Assembly: GCF_023887685.1 (NCBI RefSeq) | Contig: NZ_JAMWMR010000002.1 | Coordinates: forward strand, 310,001-374,000 | DNA from: Streptomyces macrolidinus | Lineage (GTDB): Bacteria; Actinomycetota; Actinomycetes; Streptomycetales; Streptomycetaceae | Direction of reading: 5' to 3' | Length of the DNA: 64,000 nucleotides | In this document: piece after piece, positions 53,505 through 63,800 of the stretch | How the letters are laid out: each line of letters begins with the position of its first letter | Position numbering within the stretch: position 1 is the stretch's first letter | Made by a program: the position numbers and the translations under genes | Notes under the pieces: generated by a model | What the model was told of the DNA's origin: nothing | Database searches by the model: none | The model's input: only the letters and a program-made list of their open reading frames with translations

Positions 53505-54203
53505 ATGGACAGCGCCCCCCAGCCCGGGACCGGCCCCGCCGAGCGCGCCCGCAAGCACCGCAACCGGACCCTGACGATCGGGGCCACCATGGCCGTCGTC
53601 GCCGGTCTCGCCGTCGGCGGTGTCGTCCTGGTCGACGCGCAGTCCGGGGGCAAGGCCGCCGCGGCGAGCGACGCGAAGCCGGGCGGTTCTCCGCAGGCGG
53701 GCAGCCCGATGGCGGGCGACCCTGCGGCGAGCGGCACGAAGACCTCGGGCCACTTCGTCACGGGCGCCGACGGCGTGAAGACCTGGAAGGGCACGCTGGG
53801 CCGCAACCACACCACGAACCCGGTGACGTACCCCATGAAGCCCCCGGTCGGCGGCGACCACCACCCGGTCTGGCAGAACTGCAACGGCGACGTCTATCCG
53901 AAGCCGGTGGCCGACGTCCACGCCGTGCACGCGCTGGAGCACGGCGCGGTCTGGGTCACGTACACCAGCAAGGCGTCCAAGGCGGACGTCGACGCGCTCG
54001 CGGCCAAGGTCAGGAAGACCCCGTACACCCTGATGAGCCCGGTCGAGGACCAGAAGGACCCGCTCATGCTCACCGCCTGGGCCCATCAGCGCACGGTCGA
54101 GAGCGCGACCGACCCGGCCGTCGACGCGTTCTTCGGCCGGTTCGTCCAGGGCCCCCAGACGCCCGAGCCCGGCGCCACCTGCAGCGGCGGGGTGACCCGA
54201 TGA
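53505..54203 (+). CDS. DUF3105 membrane-anchored protein
   Basis: A 232-residue protein with one N-terminal membrane helix (TLTIGATMAVVAGLAVGGVVLV) and an extracytoplasmic DUF3105 domain with NPVTYPMKPPVGGDHHPVWQNCNGDVY and the conserved HALEHGAVWVTY. The His-rich surfaces hint at metal or copper handling. Its stop overlaps the start of the DUF305 gene by four bases (ATGA), so the two are coupled. The ATG has AAGGA upstream. Confidence 0.85.
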   Translation: MDSAPQPGTGPAERARKHRNRTLTIGATMAVVAGLAVGGVVLVDAQSGGKAAAASDAKPGGSPQAGSPMAGDPAASGTKTSGHFVTGADGVKTWKGTLGRNHTTNPVTYPMKPPVGGDHHPVWQNCNGDVYPKPVADVHAVHALEHGAVWVTYTSKASKADVDALAAKVRKTPYTLMSPVEDQKDPLMLTAWAHQRTVESATDPAVDAFFGRFVQGPQTPEPGATCSGGVTR

Positions 54204-54838
54204 GGCACCTCGGCTGGATCGCCGGGGCCGCGACGGCAGCGCTGGTCGCGGCCGGGGCGGTCACCTACGCGATCGCCGAGGACGGCGGCGGTTCCGGCTC
54301 CACCACGAAGGCGCCCACCGCCGACTCCGCGGACGCGGGCTTCGCGCGGGACATGGCGGTCCATCATCAGCAGGCCGTCGAGATGTCGTTCGTCGTCCGC
54401 GACCGCACCCGCGACGAGGACGTGCGCAGGCTCGCGTACGACATCGCGCAGACGCAGGCCAACCAGCGCGGCATGCTGCTGGGTTGGCTCGATCTGTGGG
54501 GGCTGCCCAAGGTGTCCCCCGACCCGCCGATGACCTGGATGGGCATGGGCGGCACGGCCTCCGGCAAGGACGGCGCGCTGATGCCGGGCATGGCCACCAA
54601 CACCGAGCTGAAGAAGCTGGGTTCGCTGAGCGGCAAGCAGGCCGAGATCCTCTACCTCCAGCTCATGACCGACCATCACCGGGGCGGCGTCCACATGGCC
54701 GAGGGCTGCGCGACCAGGTGCACGGTCGGCGTGGAGAAGAGGCTCGCGCAGGGCATGGTCGACTCCCAGCGCTCGGAGATCGAGCTGATGACGACCATGC
54801 TCAAGGAGCGGGGAGCGAAGCCGCGCGCTCAGGGATAG
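54200..54838 (+). CDS. DUF305 secreted/anchored protein
   Basis: A 212-residue helical protein with an N-terminal membrane helix or uncleaved signal (WIAGAATAALVAAGAVTYAIA). It has two DUF305 repeats, each with a histidine pair: DMAVHHQQAVEMS and MTDHHRGGVHMAEGC. Several Met-rich segments (MTWMGMGG, LMPGMA) suggest copper binding, as in CopM-like DUF305 proteins. Coupled with the DUF3105 gene, it looks like an envelope metal-handling pair; the function is not proven. Confidence 0.85.
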   Translation: MRHLGWIAGAATAALVAAGAVTYAIAEDGGGSGSTTKAPTADSADAGFARDMAVHHQQAVEMSFVVRDRTRDEDVRRLAYDIAQTQANQRGMLLGWLDLWGLPKVSPDPPMTWMGMGGTASGKDGALMPGMATNTELKKLGSLSGKQAEILYLQLMTDHHRGGVHMAEGCATRCTVGVEKRLAQGMVDSQRSEIELMTTMLKERGAKPRAQG

Positions 54839-55069
54839 TCGGCGCCCAGGCGGCACACGGGCCCAAGAGGGAGCCGTCGAAACTACCCCAAACTCCCGCC
54901 ACCGACAGTCACTTGAGCCTTCCTTGGCCTTTCCATTCCCCTGACATGAACCGTTCATCGCCAGAGTGGCCCCACCGCGTGATCTCTTCACCGCGCCCAC
55001 GTCGCGCGGCGCTCTCCGCGGATCAGCGACGGACCACGACATGCGACGAACCGCATCGCAGGGGGTTTC

Positions 55070-57007
55070 ATGAGATCCAATCGTGCCAAGGCGCGCGCCG
55101 GAGTGAGCCTGGCGGCCACGCTGCCGCTGCTCGCCGGTGCTCTGGCGCTCGGCATACCCGCGGCCCACGCCGCGGACAACCCCGGCCGGGCCACGCTCGC
55201 GGGCACCAAGCCCACGTGGGCGACGGCCACGGCGGACCGGGGCGCCACGAGCGACGCCACCAAGGTCACCGCCCGGGTCTATCTCGCCGGTCGCGACGCG
55301 GCGGGTCTGACCGCCTACGCGACGGCCGTGTCCGACCCGAAGTCGCCCCAGTACGGCAAGTACTTGAGCGCCAAGGAGGCGCAGCGGCGCTTCGGCGCCA
55401 CCAAGGCGCAGATCATCGCGGTGACCGAGTGGCTGACGGCGTCCGGTCTGAAGGTCACCGGCACCACGGCGCACTACCTCACCGTCACCGGTGACGCGAC
55501 CGCCGTGCAGAAGGCGTTCGCCGCCAGGCTGCACAACTACACCAAGGGCAACCGGACTTACCGCGCCCCGGAGCGGGCCGCGTCCGTGCCCGCCGCGCTC
55601 CGGGACGCGGTCCTCACCGTCTCCGGTCTGGACAACGCCCCGCACAAGGCGAGCCACAAGGACACGCTGCCGCCGCCGGACGCCGTGTTCCGCAACTCCG
55701 GCCCGTTCTCCTCGTACTACGGCTCGAACACGGCCACCACGCTGCCCAAGGCGTACGGTCAGCACGTCCCGTACGCGGTCAGGGGCTACACCGGCAAGCA
55801 GCTCCGTGCCGCGTACGGCGCGCGCTCGGCGACCGGCAAGGGCGTGACCGTCGCGATCACCGACGCGTACGCCTCCCCGACCATCGCCCAGGACGCGGCG
55901 GCCTACGCCAAGAAGAACGGCGACGCGCCCTACAAGAAGGGGCAGTTGACCCAGGTCCTGCCGGACGACTACACGAAGACCGAGGAGTGCGGGGCGGCCG
56001 GCTGGTACGGCGAGGAGACCCTCGACGTCGAGGCCGTGCACGCGGTGGCTCCGCAGGCGAACATCGTGTACGTCGGCGGCGCCTCCTGCTACGACGACGA
56101 CCTGCTCGACTCGCTGAGCAAGGTCGTCGACAGCCACCTGGCGGACATCGTCTCCAACTCGTGGGGCGACCTCGAGTCCAACCAGACCCCGGACCTGGCC
56201 GCGGCCTACGACCAGATCTTCCAGCTCGGCGCGGTGCAGGGCATCGGCTTCTACTTCTCCTCCGGTGACGACGGCGACGAGGTCGCCAACACCGGCACGA
56301 AGCAGGTCGACATGCCGGCCAACTCGGCCTGGGTGACGGCGGTCGGCGGTACCTCGCTGGCGGTCGGCAAGGGCGACAAGTACCAGTTCGAGACCGGCTG
56401 GGGCACCACGCGTGCCGCGCTGTCCGCGGACGGCAAGAGCTGGACGGACTTCCCCGGCGCGTTCAACTCGGGCGCGGGCGGCGGCACCAGCCGGACCGTG
56501 CCGCAGCCTTCGTACCAGAAGGGCGTCGTCCCGAACGCGCTCGCCAAGGCGAACCGCCCGGCCGGCAACCGCGTCGTCCCGGACATCGCGGCGGTCGCCG
56601 ACCCGAACACCGGCTTCCTCGTCGGCCAGACGCAGACCTTCCCCGACGGGTCGCAGCAGTACTCCGAGTACCGCATCGGCGGCACCTCGCTCGCCGCTCC
56701 GGTGATCGCGGCCGTCCAGGCGCTCGCCCAGCAGGAGCGCGGCAAGCCGATCGGCTTCGCCAACCCGGCGCTGTACCAGCGCTACGGCTCGAAGGTCTAC
56801 CACGACGTGGTGGACAAGCCGAACGGCAAGGAGTACGCGGTCGCCCGCGTCGACTTCGCCAACACCTACGACGCCTCCGAGGGTCTGCTCACCTCGGTGC
56901 GCAGCCTCGGCAAGGACAGCTCCCTGAAGGCCGTCCGCGGCTACGACGACGTCACCGGGGTGGGCTCGCCCGCTCCCGGCTACGTCGAGTCCTGGCGCCG
57001 TCACTGA
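55070..57007 (+). CDS. Secreted sedolisin-family (S53) serine-carboxyl protease
   Basis: A 645-residue secreted protease: signal peptide ending near AAHA (residue 35), an activation prodomain (SPQYGKYLSAKEAQRRFGAT... to about residue 190), then the catalytic domain. Catalytic Glu and Asp are in YGEETLDVEA (about 315-321), the oxyanion Asp region in SSGDDGDE, and the nucleophile Ser in GGTSLAAPV (about 540). The calcium site near the C-terminus is in DDVTGVGSPAPG. Sedolisins work at acid pH. An atgaac-c-gttcat palindrome at 54946-54958, 112 bp upstream, could be an operator. Confidence 0.93.
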   Translation: MRSNRAKARAGVSLAATLPLLAGALALGIPAAHAADNPGRATLAGTKPTWATATADRGATSDATKVTARVYLAGRDAAGLTAYATAVSDPKSPQYGKYLSAKEAQRRFGATKAQIIAVTEWLTASGLKVTGTTAHYLTVTGDATAVQKAFAARLHNYTKGNRTYRAPERAASVPAALRDAVLTVSGLDNAPHKASHKDTLPPPDAVFRNSGPFSSYYGSNTATTLPKAYGQHVPYAVRGYTGKQLRAAYGARSATGKGVTVAITDAYASPTIAQDAAAYAKKNGDAPYKKGQLTQVLPDDYTKTEECGAAGWYGEETLDVEAVHAVAPQANIVYVGGASCYDDDLLDSLSKVVDSHLADIVSNSWGDLESNQTPDLAAAYDQIFQLGAVQGIGFYFSSGDDGDEVANTGTKQVDMPANSAWVTAVGGTSLAVGKGDKYQFETGWGTTRAALSADGKSWTDFPGAFNSGAGGGTSRTVPQPSYQKGVVPNALAKANRPAGNRVVPDIAAVADPNTGFLVGQTQTFPDGSQQYSEYRIGGTSLAAPVIAAVQALAQQERGKPIGFANPALYQRYGSKVYHDVVDKPNGKEYAVARVDFANTYDASEGLLTSVRSLGKDSSLKAVRGYDDVTGVGSPAPGYVESWRRH

Positions 57008-57086
57008 GCACCGGCCGACCGGTGTGCCGCGTGTGCCCGTCCCTCGTACCTCGGGGGCGGGCGCCCGCGTCTTCGGGGCACCGTCC

Positions 57087-57142
57087 GCGGGATGTCCCAC
57101 GCGGGATGTCCCACGCGGGATGTCCCACGTGGGGTGCCCCAC
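57087..57142 (+). repeat. Tandem 14-bp palindromic repeats
   Basis: Three exact copies of gcgggatgtcccac and a fourth degenerate copy (gtggggtgccccac) lie in the 181-bp gap before nadE. Each unit contains ggga-tg-tccc, so the array is a row of small hairpins. Confidence 0.85.
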
Positions 57143-57176
57143 ACCCCATTGTGTCGCTCTGACGATTACTGGCGTC

Positions 57177-57182
57177 TAGACT
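57177..57182 (+). promoter_or_regulatory. Candidate -10 of a leaderless nadE promoter
   Basis: TAGACT ends six bases before the GTG start of nadE and there is no Shine-Dalgarno sequence in between, so transcription probably begins at the start codon. The -35 is not clear. Confidence 0.55.
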
Positions 57183-57188
57183 GGTCGG

Positions 57189-58940
57189 GTGCCTCAACTA
57201 CGTCTCGCCCTGAATCAGATCGACTCGACCGTCGGTGATCTTGCCGCCAACGCCGAGGCGATCGTCCGCTGGACCCGGCACTCCGCCGAGCGCGGAGCGC
57301 ATCTGGCGGCGTTCCCCGAGATGGCGCTGACCGGATACCCCGTCGAGGACCTGGCCCTGCGGTCCTCCTTCGTCGAGGCCTCGCGGGCGGCCCTGCGGGA
57401 CCTCGCCGCGCGGCTCGCCGACGAGGGGCTCGGGGAACTGCCGGTGATCGTCGGCTATCTCGACCGCAGCGAGAGCGCCCAGCCCAAGTACGGCCAGCCC
57501 GCCGGTGTTCCGCAGAACGCCGCGGCGGTGCTGCACCGCGGGCGGATCGCGCTCACCTTCGCCAAGCACCACCTGCCCAACTACGGCGTCTTCGACGAGT
57601 ACCGCTACTTCGTGCCCGGCGACACGATGCCGGTCGTGCGGCTGCACGGCGTCGACATCGCGCTGGCCATCTGCGAGGACCTGTGGCAGGAGGGCGGCCG
57701 GGTCCCCGCCGCGCGCAGCGCGCGGGCCGGGCTGCTGCTCTCGATCAACGCCTCCCCCTATGAGCGGGACAAGGACGACACGCGTCTGGACCTGGTCCGC
57801 AAGCGGGCGCAGGAGGCCGGGTGCACCACCGCCTACCTCGCCATGATCGGCGGGCAGGACGAGCTGGTCTTCGACGGGGACTCGATCGTCGTCGCACCGG
57901 ACGGCGAAGTGATCGCGCGGGCGCCGCAGTTCGCCGAGGAGTGCGTGGTCCTGGATCTCGACCTGCCGGCGGCGGAGGACGCCCCCACGGGCGTGGTGGA
58001 CGACGGTCTGCGCATCGACCGGGTGGTGCTGTCCGAGGACCCGCTGCCGGCGTACGAGCCGGAGCGGACGGGCGGGCAGGCCGAGCGGCTGGAGGACGAC
58101 GCGGAGGTCTACTCGGCGCTGGTCGTGGGCCTGCGCGCGTATGTGACGAAGAACGGCTTCCGGTCCGTGCTGATCGGCCTGTCCGGCGGCATCGACTCGG
58201 CGCTGGTCGCGGCGATCGCGTGCGACGCGGTGGGCGCGGAGAACGTGTACGGCATCTCGATGCCGTCGAAGTACTCCTCCGAGCACTCCAAGGACGACGC
58301 GGCGGAACTGGCCCGGCGTACCGGCCTGAACTTCCGTACCGTCCCCATCGAGCCGATGTTCGCCGCGTACATGGACTCCCTCGGCCTGACCGGCCTCGCG
58401 GAGGAAAACCTCCAGTCCCGGCTGCGCGGCACGCTGCTGATGGCGGTCTCCAACCAGGAGGGCCACATCGTGCTGGCGCCCGGCAACAAGTCGGAGCTGG
58501 CGGTGGGGTATTCGACGCTCTACGGCGACTCGGTGGGCGCGTACGGCCCGATCAAGGACGTGTACAAGACGTCGATCTTCCAGCTCGCCCAGTGGCGCAA
58601 CCGCGCCGCCGAGGAGCGCGGCGAGACCCCGCCGATCCCCGAGAACTCGATCACGAAGCCGCCGAGCGCGGAGCTGCGACCGGGTCAGGTCGACACGGAC
58701 TCGCTGCCCGACTACCCGGTCCTGGACGCGATCCTCGACCTGTACGTGGACCAGGACAAGGGCGCGGACACGATCACGGCGGCGGGCTTCGACCGCGACC
58801 TGGTGGTGAAGACGCTCCGCATGGTCGACACCGCGGAGTACAAGCGCCGCCAGTACCCGCCGGGCACGAAGATCTCGGCCAAGGGCTTCGGCAAGGACCG
58901 CCGCCTGCCGATCACGAACAGGTGGCGCGAGCACATGTAA
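57189..58940 (+). CDS. nadE: Glutamine-dependent NAD+ synthetase
   Basis: A 583-residue enzyme making NAD+ from nicotinate adenine dinucleotide, with ammonia tunnelled from glutamine. The N-terminal nitrilase-type glutaminase shows the Glu-Lys-Cys triad in [25 protein letters not shown] and [10 protein letters not shown]. The synthetase domain begins near residue 310, with the PP-loop [14 protein letters not shown] and the conserved GTLLMAVSN and [14 protein letters not shown] blocks. The length matches actinobacterial enzymes. No ribosome binding site is seen before the GTG. Confidence 0.96.
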   Translation: MPQLRLALNQIDSTVGDLAANAEAIVRWTRHSAERGAHLAAFPEMALTGYPVEDLALRSSFVEASRAALRDLAARLADEGLGELPVIVGYLDRSESAQPKYGQPAGVPQNAAAVLHRGRIALTFAKHHLPNYGVFDEYRYFVPGDTMPVVRLHGVDIALAICEDLWQEGGRVPAARSARAGLLLSINASPYERDKDDTRLDLVRKRAQEAGCTTAYLAMIGGQDELVFDGDSIVVAPDGEVIARAPQFAEECVVLDLDLPAAEDAPTGVVDDGLRIDRVVLSEDPLPAYEPERTGGQAERLEDDAEVYSALVVGLRAYVTKNGFRSVLIGLSGGIDSALVAAIACDAVGAENVYGISMPSKYSSEHSKDDAAELARRTGLNFRTVPIEPMFAAYMDSLGLTGLAEENLQSRLRGTLLMAVSNQEGHIVLAPGNKSELAVGYSTLYGDSVGAYGPIKDVYKTSIFQLAQWRNRAAEERGETPPIPENSITKPPSAELRPGQVDTDSLPDYPVLDAILDLYVDQDKGADTITAAGFDRDLVVKTLRMVDTAEYKRRQYPPGTKISAKGFGKDRRLPITNRWREHM

Positions 58941-58970
58941 CGCCGTACAGGCTCGACGCAGAACAGCGAG

Positions 58971-59002
58971 CAGCCCGCCGACGGGGGAAGATCGGCGGGC
59001 TG
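58971..59002 (+). terminator. Terminator after nadE
   Basis: A perfect 11-bp stem (58971-58981 with 58992-59002) around a 10-nt loop, 30 bases past the stop. Confidence 0.75.
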
Positions 59003-59073
59003 CCGCGGGCCCCGTACGGGGCCGGGGGAACCGCGCGGCCGGGCGGTGCGAGGCGGCGCGCGGCAGGTCGGCT

Positions 59074-59100
59074 ACCGCCGGGCGGCTGCCGCCCGGCGGT
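59074..59100 (-). terminator. Terminator after panB
   Basis: A perfect 13-bp inverted repeat with a minimal loop, ending 8 bases beyond the panB stop on the minus strand. Confidence 0.75.
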
Positions 59101-59107
59101 GGACTGC

Positions 59108-59995
59108 TCAGTGGACCGAGTGCTCCTCGAGCGGGAACGTCCCGCCCACGACCTCCTCGGCGAACGCCTTCGCCGCGTCACCCATGACCTGGCGCAGATC
59201 GGCGTACTTCTTCACGAACTTCGGCACCCGGCCGCCGGTCAGCCCCAGCATGTCGGTGCCCACCAGGACCTGCGCGTCCGTCTCCGGGCCCGCGCCGATA
59301 CCGACCGTCGGGATGTGCAGGACGCGCGTCACCTCGGCGGCCAGCTCGGCCGGGACCAGTTCGAGGACGACCGCGAACGCGCCCGCGTCCTGCACGGACT
59401 TCGCGTCCCGCAGAAGCTGCGCCGCGGCCTCCTCGCCGCGCCCCTGCACCCGGTAGCCCATGGCGTTGACCGACTGCGGGGTCAGCCCGATGTGCGCCAT
59501 GACCGGGATGCCGGACTCCACCAGCAGCTCGATCTGGCGGTGCGAGCGCTCGCCGCCCTCCAGCTTCACGGCGCCGACACCGGCCTCCTTGACCAGGCGG
59601 GTGGCCGAGCGCAGCGCCTGCACCGGGCCCTCCTGGTACGAGCCGAAGGGCAGGTCGGCGACGATCAGGGCGCGCTGGGTGCCCCGGACGACCGCGGCGG
59701 ACAGCACGGCCATCTCGTCGAGGGTGACGGGCACGGTGGTCTCGTACCCGAGGTGGCAGTTGCCCGCCGAGTCACCGACGAGCATGACCGGGATCCCGGC
59801 CTCGTCGAACACGGACGCGGTCATCGCGTCGTACGCGGTGAGCATCGGCCACTTCTCGCCGCGCTCCTTGGCGGCGGTGATGTCGCGTACGGTGATGCGG
59901 CGGGTGCTCTTCCCTCCGTACAGCGCCTTGCTGCTGTCGGACGGCTTGAGCGCGCCCTGCGCGGGCTGCATCTGGGCAGCCGGAAGCTGCGTCAT
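59108..59995 (-). CDS. panB: 3-methyl-2-oxobutanoate hydroxymethyltransferase
   Basis: PanB adds a hydroxymethyl group from methylene-tetrahydrofolate to alpha-ketoisovalerate, the first step to pantothenate. The 295-residue chain has [29 protein letters not shown], the metal-site Asp in VGDSAG and in [25 protein letters not shown] and the [14 protein letters not shown] block. The ATG at 59995 has AGAAGGAG at ideal spacing; the ATG seven codons upstream (60016) has only a weak site. Divergent from the MFS gene. Confidence 0.95.
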   Translation of the reverse strand: MTQLPAAQMQPAQGALKPSDSSKALYGGKSTRRITVRDITAAKERGEKWPMLTAYDAMTASVFDEAGIPVMLVGDSAGNCHLGYETTVPVTLDEMAVLSAAVVRGTQRALIVADLPFGSYQEGPVQALRSATRLVKEAGVGAVKLEGGERSHRQIELLVESGIPVMAHIGLTPQSVNAMGYRVQGRGEEAAAQLLRDAKSVQDAGAFAVVLELVPAELAAEVTRVLHIPTVGIGAGPETDAQVLVGTDMLGLTGGRVPKFVKKYADLRQVMGDAAKAFAEEVVGGTFPLEEHSVH

Positions 59996-60160
59996 CGCAA
60001 CGGCTCCTTCTGTCATCTCGAGGCACCCTCACGGTGTCCCCGGATCACCTCCATGGTGGCACCTCGTGCCAGGCGGGGCCAGGGCGGGGGACGAGAGCGT
60101 CACCCAGAACGAGGTCCCATACGGTCCCGTACAAGTGTTCGCAAGGTCTCGGTAAAGGAT

Positions 60161-60189
60161 TTACGATACGAGACGGTTCCGTATCGTAA
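60161..60189. promoter_or_regulatory. Palindromic operator before the MFS gene
   Basis: A perfect 10-bp inverted repeat ttacgatacg / cgtatcgtaa with a 9-bp centre lies 20-48 bp before the MFS start. Size and symmetry suit a TetR-family repressor, probably the one encoded after the MFS gene. Confidence 0.75.
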
Positions 60190-60208
60190 TACCCCTACGC
60201 TCAAGCGC

Positions 60209-61813
60209 ATGACATCTCCTGCTGCCCCTGTCGAACGCCGGGTTCCCGAGGCGATACACCGGCGACGGTGGGCCATCCTCGGTGTGCTGATGCTCAGCCT
60301 GCTGATCGTGGTGCTCGACAACTCCATCCTGAACGTCGCCATCAAGACGATCTCCACTCCGGCACCGACCGGACTCGGCGCCACCCAGAGCGAGTTGGAG
60401 TGGGCCATCAACTCCTACACGCTCGTCTTCGCCGGACTGCTGTTCACCGCGGGCCTGCTCGGCGACCGCCTGGGCCGCAAGAAGACGCTGCTGGCCGGTC
60501 TCCTCGTCTTCGGCGTGGGCTCGGCGCTCGCGGCCGAGTCCGGCTCACCGGTCCAACTCATCGCGTTCCGCGCGGTCATGGGCCTCGGCGCCGCCTTCGT
60601 GATGCCCGCCACGCTCGCGATCCTGATGAACGTCTTCGAGCGCGAGGAGCAGCCCAAGGCCATCGGTATCTGGGCCGGCAGCGTCGGCCTCGCCATCGCC
60701 ATCGGACCGATCACCGGCGGTGTGCTCCTCGACCACTTCTGGTGGGGCTCCGTCTTCCTGATCAACGTGCCCATCGTGGTCATCGCGCTGGGCCTGATGC
60801 TCTGGCTGGTCCCCGACTCCCGCGACCCCAACCCGGGCCATGTCGACCCCGTCGGCGTCGTCCTGTCGGTCGTCGGCCTGGTGCTGCTCGTCTACGGCAT
60901 CATCAAGGGCGGCCAGCTCGCCGACTTCACCGACCTCACGGTGCTCGCCACCATCGCCGCCGGTGTCGCCGTGCTCGTGTTCTTCGTGGTGTACGAGAAG
61001 CGCAGCGACCACCCGTCCATCGACGTCACGTACTTCAAGAACAAGGTCTTCTCCGCCGCCATCACCGCGATCGCGCTGGTCTTCTTCGCACTGATGGGCG
61101 TGACCTTCTTCTCCGTCTTCTACACCCAGAGCGTGCGCGGCTACACGCCGCTGCAGACCGGTCTGCTGATGCTGCCGCTGGCCGCCGCGCAGATGATCTT
61201 CGCGCCGCGCGCCCGGCTGCTGGTCGACCGGTTCGGCAACAAGGCCACGACCACCGCGGGCATGGTCCTCGTCGCCGCGATGCTCGCCGCGTTCGCGACA
61301 CTGGAGGCGGACACGCCGATCTGGTTCCTCGAGGTCATGTTCTTCCTCATGGGCACCGGCATGGCCCACATCATGACCCCGACCAGCGTCGTCATCATGC
61401 AGGCGCTGCCCCGCGAGAAGGCGGGCTCCGCGTCCGCGCTCAGCAACACCTTCCGCCAGGTCGGCGGCGCGCTCGGCATCGCGGTCCTCGGCTCCGTGCT
61501 GTCGACGGCGTACCGCAACGGCATCCAGGACAAGCTCGGCCCGCTCCCGGCGGACGTGCGCCACACCGCGGGCGAGTCGATCGAGGCGACGCTCGGGGTG
61601 GCCGCGAAGCTCGGCCCGAACGGCAAGGCCCTGGTCGGCCCGGCCAACGACGCGTTCCTGCACGCCATGCACACCACGGCCCTGTGGGGCACGGGAGTCG
61701 CGCTGCTCGGCACGCTCGTGGTGGCCCTGTACCTGCCCGGCAAGCAGCAGCCCGCGCACCGTACGGAGCAGGGTGAGACGGAGGAGACGGAACTGGTGAG
61801 CGCGGAGAAGTGA
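60209..61813 (+). CDS. MFS drug-efflux transporter (DHA2/EmrB-QacA type)
   Basis: A 534-residue transporter with about 14 hydrophobic segments. Family motifs: the first-helix [14 protein letters not shown] (motif D1), [14 protein letters not shown] (motif A), [20 protein letters not shown] (motif B) and [25 protein letters not shown] (motif C, antiporter). It probably exports toxic compounds in exchange for protons; the substrate is unknown. The ATG at 60209 follows the operator closely. Confidence 0.92.
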   Translation: MTSPAAPVERRVPEAIHRRRWAILGVLMLSLLIVVLDNSILNVAIKTISTPAPTGLGATQSELEWAINSYTLVFAGLLFTAGLLGDRLGRKKTLLAGLLVFGVGSALAAESGSPVQLIAFRAVMGLGAAFVMPATLAILMNVFEREEQPKAIGIWAGSVGLAIAIGPITGGVLLDHFWWGSVFLINVPIVVIALGLMLWLVPDSRDPNPGHVDPVGVVLSVVGLVLLVYGIIKGGQLADFTDLTVLATIAAGVAVLVFFVVYEKRSDHPSIDVTYFKNKVFSAAITAIALVFFALMGVTFFSVFYTQSVRGYTPLQTGLLMLPLAAAQMIFAPRARLLVDRFGNKATTTAGMVLVAAMLAAFATLEADTPIWFLEVMFFLMGTGMAHIMTPTSVVIMQALPREKAGSASALSNTFRQVGGALGIAVLGSVLSTAYRNGIQDKLGPLPADVRHTAGESIEATLGVAAKLGPNGKALVGPANDAFLHAMHTTALWGTGVALLGTLVVALYLPGKQQPAHRTEQGETEETELVSAEK

Positions 61814-61905
61814 GGCAGGCTTCGGCCGGGCACCCGGGGGCGGGGTGTCCGGCACGGCACAGGGGGGCAAGAATCATCCCAGTGCAGCATGGACGGAGTC
61901 GAAAC

Positions 61906-62526
61906 GTGAGCCTTGCCGACAGCGGCCCCCGGCAGGACTGCCCCGTACGCGGACGCCCCCGCAGCGAGGCCGTCGAACGGGCCATCATCGACGGCGTGAT
62001 GAAGCTCATCGAGGACGGGGTGCCCCTCGCGGACCTGTCCATCGAGCGCATCGCCCGCACCGCCGGTGTCGGCAAGGCCACCATCTACCGCCGCTGGAGC
62101 AACAAGGACGACCTCTTCATCGACGCGGTGCGCTCCGCCGAGCCCGAGGACCCCGAGCTGCCCGGCGTCTCGATGCGCGACGACCTCGTCGTCCTCCTGG
62201 AGTACCTGCGCAGGCGCGGCCTCGCCAGCCGCACCTCGGCGCTCCTGCACAACGCGCACGTCCAGATGAAGTCCAACCCCAAGATCTGGGCCGCGTACCA
62301 CGCGTGCGTCGTCGCCCCCCGGCGCCGGCTCGGGACCGAGGTCCTGCGCCGCGGGCAGAAGAACGGCGAACTGCGCGAGGACGTGGACGTGGAGCTGATG
62401 AACGACATCATCGTCGGCCCCATGCTCGTACGCTCCGTGCTGCGCCCCGACTCCGAACTGGAGGAGGGCCTCGCCGAGCGGATCGTCGACACGGTCCTGG
62501 AAGGCCTGCGCCCCGTCAGTTCGTAG
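61906..62526 (+). CDS. TetR-family regulator of the adjacent efflux pump
   Basis: A 206-residue TetR protein. The HTH is SEAVERAIIDGVMKLIEDGVPLADLSIERIARTAGVGKATIYRRWSNKDDLF (about residues 20-70), followed by a TetR_C-type ligand domain. The GTG at 61906 has GGAG eight bases upstream. It lies 92 bp after the MFS gene on the same strand, and the palindrome before that gene is its likely target. Confidence 0.9.
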   Translation: MSLADSGPRQDCPVRGRPRSEAVERAIIDGVMKLIEDGVPLADLSIERIARTAGVGKATIYRRWSNKDDLFIDAVRSAEPEDPELPGVSMRDDLVVLLEYLRRRGLASRTSALLHNAHVQMKSNPKIWAAYHACVVAPRRRLGTEVLRRGQKNGELREDVDVELMNDIIVGPMLVRSVLRPDSELEEGLAERIVDTVLEGLRPVSS

Positions 62527-62762
62527 CCCGGTGCCCCGTGTCCCGTGCCCGGTGCCCCGTGCCTCGTGTCCCGGTGGCCCGACAGATCTTGTACGCGTTT
62601 CGTCACAAGAGTCCGGCTCGGGAGAGTGTGCGGAACTCCGGGCACCGCCTTCTTCGTCCTCGTGCCCGTACGGCCGTCATGGACGGCAGGATGGAACGTG
62701 ATCATCCCCTAGGGTCTACCGGTGGGGACGACGGTGTGCACGGCAGGCTGTGAGGCGACGGA
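62527..62762. other. 236-bp gap with low-complexity CCCGTG sequence
   Basis: The first ~55 bases are irregular repeats of ccgtgycc/cggtgcc. The rest is ordinary, with no recognisable terminator or operator. Confidence 0.5.
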
Positions 62763-63800
62763 ATGGCGCAGGCGTACATGACGGAGACGGGCAGCGGCGG
62801 ACAGGGACCGGACCGCCGAGGGTCCTGGCTCCGGCGCCTGACCGACACCCTGCGCGGCGACCGGGGCATCTGGCGTCGCGGCACCGTCCTGGCCGCCGTC
62901 GCGGTGATCCTCGCGCTGGTGATGCTGCTGCACGCCCGTATCCCCAACCGGGTCGGCAACCTCGGCAGCCTCAACGAGACGTTCCTGCCCTGGCTCGGGG
63001 TGCTCGTCCCACTGCTGCTGATCCTCGCGCTGGTGCGGAGATCGGCCACCGCGCTGATCGCCGTCCTGCTGCCCGCAGTCATCTGGCTGAACCTCTTCGG
63101 CGGGCTGGTCGGCGACAAGACCGCCACGGGCGGCGAGTTGACGGTCGCCACGCACAACGTCAACGCGGAGAACCCCGACCCCTCCGACACCGCCCGCGAC
63201 GTGGCCGCCTCCGGCGCGCAGGTACTGGCCCTGGAGGAGCTGACGCCGTCCGCGGTGCCGGTGTACGAGAAGGCGCTGGCGTCGACGTACCGCTACCACG
63301 CGGTCGTCGGCACGGTCGGGCTGTGGAGCACGTACCCGATGACCGGGGTCAAGGCCGTCGACATCAAGCTGGGCTGGAAGCGGGCGATGCGGGCCACCGT
63401 GGCCACGCCGAAGGGAGAGGTCGCCGTCTACGTCGCCCATATGCCCTCGGTACGGGTGAAGCTGGCGGCCGGGTTCACCGCGCGGCAGCGGGACACCAGC
63501 GCGGAGGCGCTCGGCGAGTCCATCGCCGACGAGCGGCTCGACAAGGTGATCCTGCTCGGCGACCTCAACGGCACCATGAACGACCGCTCGCTCAAGGGCG
63601 TCACCTCGCAGATGCGCTCCACGCAGGGCGCGGCGGGCAGCGGCTTCGGGTTCAGTTGGCCCGCGGCCTTCCCGATGGCGCGGATCGACCAGATCATGGT
63701 CCGGGGCATCGAACCGGTCAGCTCATGGACCCTGCCACGGACCGGGAGCGACCACCTGCCGGTCGCGGCGCGGGTGAAGGTCGACACCTCGGCGTCCTGA
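62763..63800 (+). CDS. Membrane-anchored endonuclease/exonuclease/phosphatase family protein
   Basis: A 345-residue protein with three N-terminal membrane helices (residues about 40-115) and an extracytoplasmic EEP domain. Active-site positions are visible: Asn in VATHNVNAENPD, Glu in VLALEELTP, Asp and Asn in LLGDLNGTMND, Asp in ARIDQIMV, and Asp-His in GSDHLPVAAR. Such proteins may be nucleases or phosphodiesterases acting on phospholipids or extracellular nucleic acid. ATG 62763 was chosen; MTET at the sixth residue is an alternative. Confidence 0.85.
   Translation: MAQAYMTETGSGGQGPDRRGSWLRRLTDTLRGDRGIWRRGTVLAAVAVILALVMLLHARIPNRVGNLGSLNETFLPWLGVLVPLLLILALVRRSATALIAVLLPAVIWLNLFGGLVGDKTATGGELTVATHNVNAENPDPSDTARDVAASGAQVLALEELTPSAVPVYEKALASTYRYHAVVGTVGLWSTYPMTGVKAVDIKLGWKRAMRATVATPKGEVAVYVAHMPSVRVKLAAGFTARQRDTSAEALGESIADERLDKVILLGDLNGTMNDRSLKGVTSQMRSTQGAAGSGFGFSWPAAFPMARIDQIMVRGIEPVSSWTLPRTGSDHLPVAARVKVDTSAS

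Noticed and set aside
57087..57142. Short tandem repeats as a CRISPR array
   Set aside because: Neither this nor any other repeat array in the window has unique spacers between repeats, and no cas genes are present.
57821..61813. An uninterrupted 1330-codon frame ending in the MFS transporter
   Set aside because: The upstream 800 codons are shadow of nadE and panB. The real start is the ATG at 60209, just after the operator and at the family's normal N-terminus.
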